Below are positions 63,249-64,000 of a stretch of DNA of 64,000 nt, one piece after another (the stretch's first letter is position 1; each line of letters begins with the position of its first letter). The stretch is from Alkalinema sp. CACIAM 70d (GTDB taxonomy: Bacteria > Cyanobacteriota > Cyanobacteriia > Leptolyngbyales > Leptolyngbyaceae): positions 1 to 64,000 of the forward strand of contig MUGG01000212.1 in NCBI GenBank assembly GCA_002148405.1, given 5' to 3'. The position numbers and the translations under genes are program-made. Below the pieces are notes generated by a model. The model was not told the DNA's origin and ran no database searches. It saw only the letters and a list, made by a program, of their open reading frames with translations.

Positions 63249-64000
63249 ATGTCTGATCAGCCCACCCCGCCCACTCCCCCTGCTCAACCCCCGGAAGATT
63301 CTGCCCCGCAAGACTTGACTCCACCATCCAGTTCACCGACCAGTTCACCGAGTCCGGTACCTGCTGCTGCATCCTCGACTGGTTCGCCTACAACTTCACC
63401 TGCAATGGGTGCGTCGGAAACGCCACCGCGCGTTACCCCCCAGCCCTCTAGCGACGCCACTGTTTCTGGGCGTGAGTCCGATCGCGTCGCGCAAGTTTTG
63501 CAAACCTCTCGGCAAATCGCCCAAACCACTTGGGTCAAAGTGCGACCAACGGCAATCCAAGGCTTACGTGGGGTCACGAAACAACTGCAAAAGTTAACTA
63601 CAGAATTAGAAACTCAAGTGGAAGCGGATCCTAACAAAGTAGATCCGATCGATTTCACACCTGTCGTGCGCACCACCCAAACCGTTTGGGAAAAGCTCTA
63701 TCCCATCTGGAGATTCGCGATCGACCAACTGCGGCCTCGTCTGCCTGAGCCGTTAAAGCCCCTGTCCGATCGGGCACTGTCAGGCGTGGTACTGGGAACC
63801 TTGTTATTGTTACTGTGGTTGCTCTCTGCCATTCCCTCCGGCAAAGCTACCCCTGCACCGACTCCCTCTGCGCCTGTCCCCTCCATCAGTCGGTCTACGC
63901 CAAAATCTCCTGCTACTGGCGTCGCGAGATCGATCGAGAGCCCCCGGGGGCAATCCCAACCAGTGCCCCAAAGCCTAACGGCCCCCGACCAGCGGTCTAC
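63249..64000 (+). CDS. Pro-rich membrane protein, truncated by the window end
   Basis: At least 250 codons, open at the right edge. ATG 63249 follows AGGAG by about 6 nt. Residues 1-75 are Pro/Ser/Thr-rich, about 80-160 are helical (VLQTSRQIAQTTWVKVRP, LEKLYPIWRFAI-type), and one membrane segment lies at about residues 178-198 (SGVVLGTLLLLLWLLSAIPS). After it the chain turns Pro/Ser-rich again. No family recognised; the C-terminal part outside the window may decide it. It is divergent from the metallophosphatase gene. Confidence 0.75.
   Translation, partial: MSDQPTPPTPPAQPPEDSAPQDLTPPSSSPTSSPSPVPAAASSTGSPTTSPAMGASETPPRVTPQPSSDATVSGRESDRVAQVLQTSRQIAQTTWVKVRPTAIQGLRGVTKQLQKLTTELETQVEADPNKVDPIDFTPVVRTTQTVWEKLYPIWRFAIDQLRPRLPEPLKPLSDRALSGVVLGTLLLLLWLLSAIPSGKATPAPTPSAPVPSISRSTPKSPATGVARSIESPRGQSQPVPQSLTAPDQRS

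Overview
The window is chromosomal DNA from a cyanobacterium. CGATCG/GCGATCGC (HIP1-type) octamers are dense in almost every chromosomal gene, and the gene content fits: a 47-aa high-light-inducible protein, an XisF-type recombinase, giant Ser/Thr kinase-AAA-histidine kinase fusions, a thiC with a TPP riboswitch, and a cyanobacterial-type SSB. I cannot name the genus from sequence alone.

Main result, bases 1-2964: this looks like one end of a CRISPR-associated transposon of the Tn7-like, Cas12k (type V-K) kind. The visible parts are (i) the distal part of a CRISPR array with 37-bp repeats ending TTGAAAG; (ii) a decayed repeat at 298-312 followed by a 17-nt spacer that matches the adjacent tRNA-Gly(UCC) gene at 16 of 17 positions, next to a GTG (GTN-type) PAM; (iii) a transposon end at 2964 beginning TGTACAGTGAC on the minus strand, with three TnsB-type sites spaced exactly 20 bp apart and a fourth inside; and (iv) a distance of 62 bp from PAM to transposon end, within the 60-66 bp known for V-K systems. 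The cargo in view is a putative PD-(D/E)XK nuclease operon (1863-482, minus) and a divergent XRE regulator with a palindromic operator between them. The Cas12k and Tns genes would lie to the left, outside the window.

2973-24829: after tRNA-Gly come a TonB-like protein, a 1147-aa REC-GAF-GAF-histidine kinase-REC-cyclase hybrid, nrdR, an unrecognised 569-aa membrane-anchored protein, a histidine kinase with a c-type heme motif, and two tandem giant kinases of 1937 and 1833 aa. 24945-34106: a pseudouridine synthase, then a tightly packed four-gene operon of surface or secreted proteins (DUF11/SdrD-B-like, a large outer-membrane barrel, beta-helix/OmpA, lectin-like/DUF11). 35124-42032: a hybrid kinase with a degenerate receiver, hli, a VOC protein, a DUF4279-like protein, an XisF-like recombinase, and a GH19 endolysin-like gene with a small partner.

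42434-64000: an HlyD-type adaptor plus a double ABC ATPase with no permease beside it, PhoX, several secreted or outer-membrane proteins, a zinc-ribbon/HEPN-like protein, two membrane proteins (one VanZ-like), TPP riboswitch-thiC, SSB, a C-type lectin/FG-GAP protein, a metallophosphatase, and a Pro-rich membrane protein cut by the window end. Signalling and envelope genes dominate. The transposon end is the part that deserves most attention.
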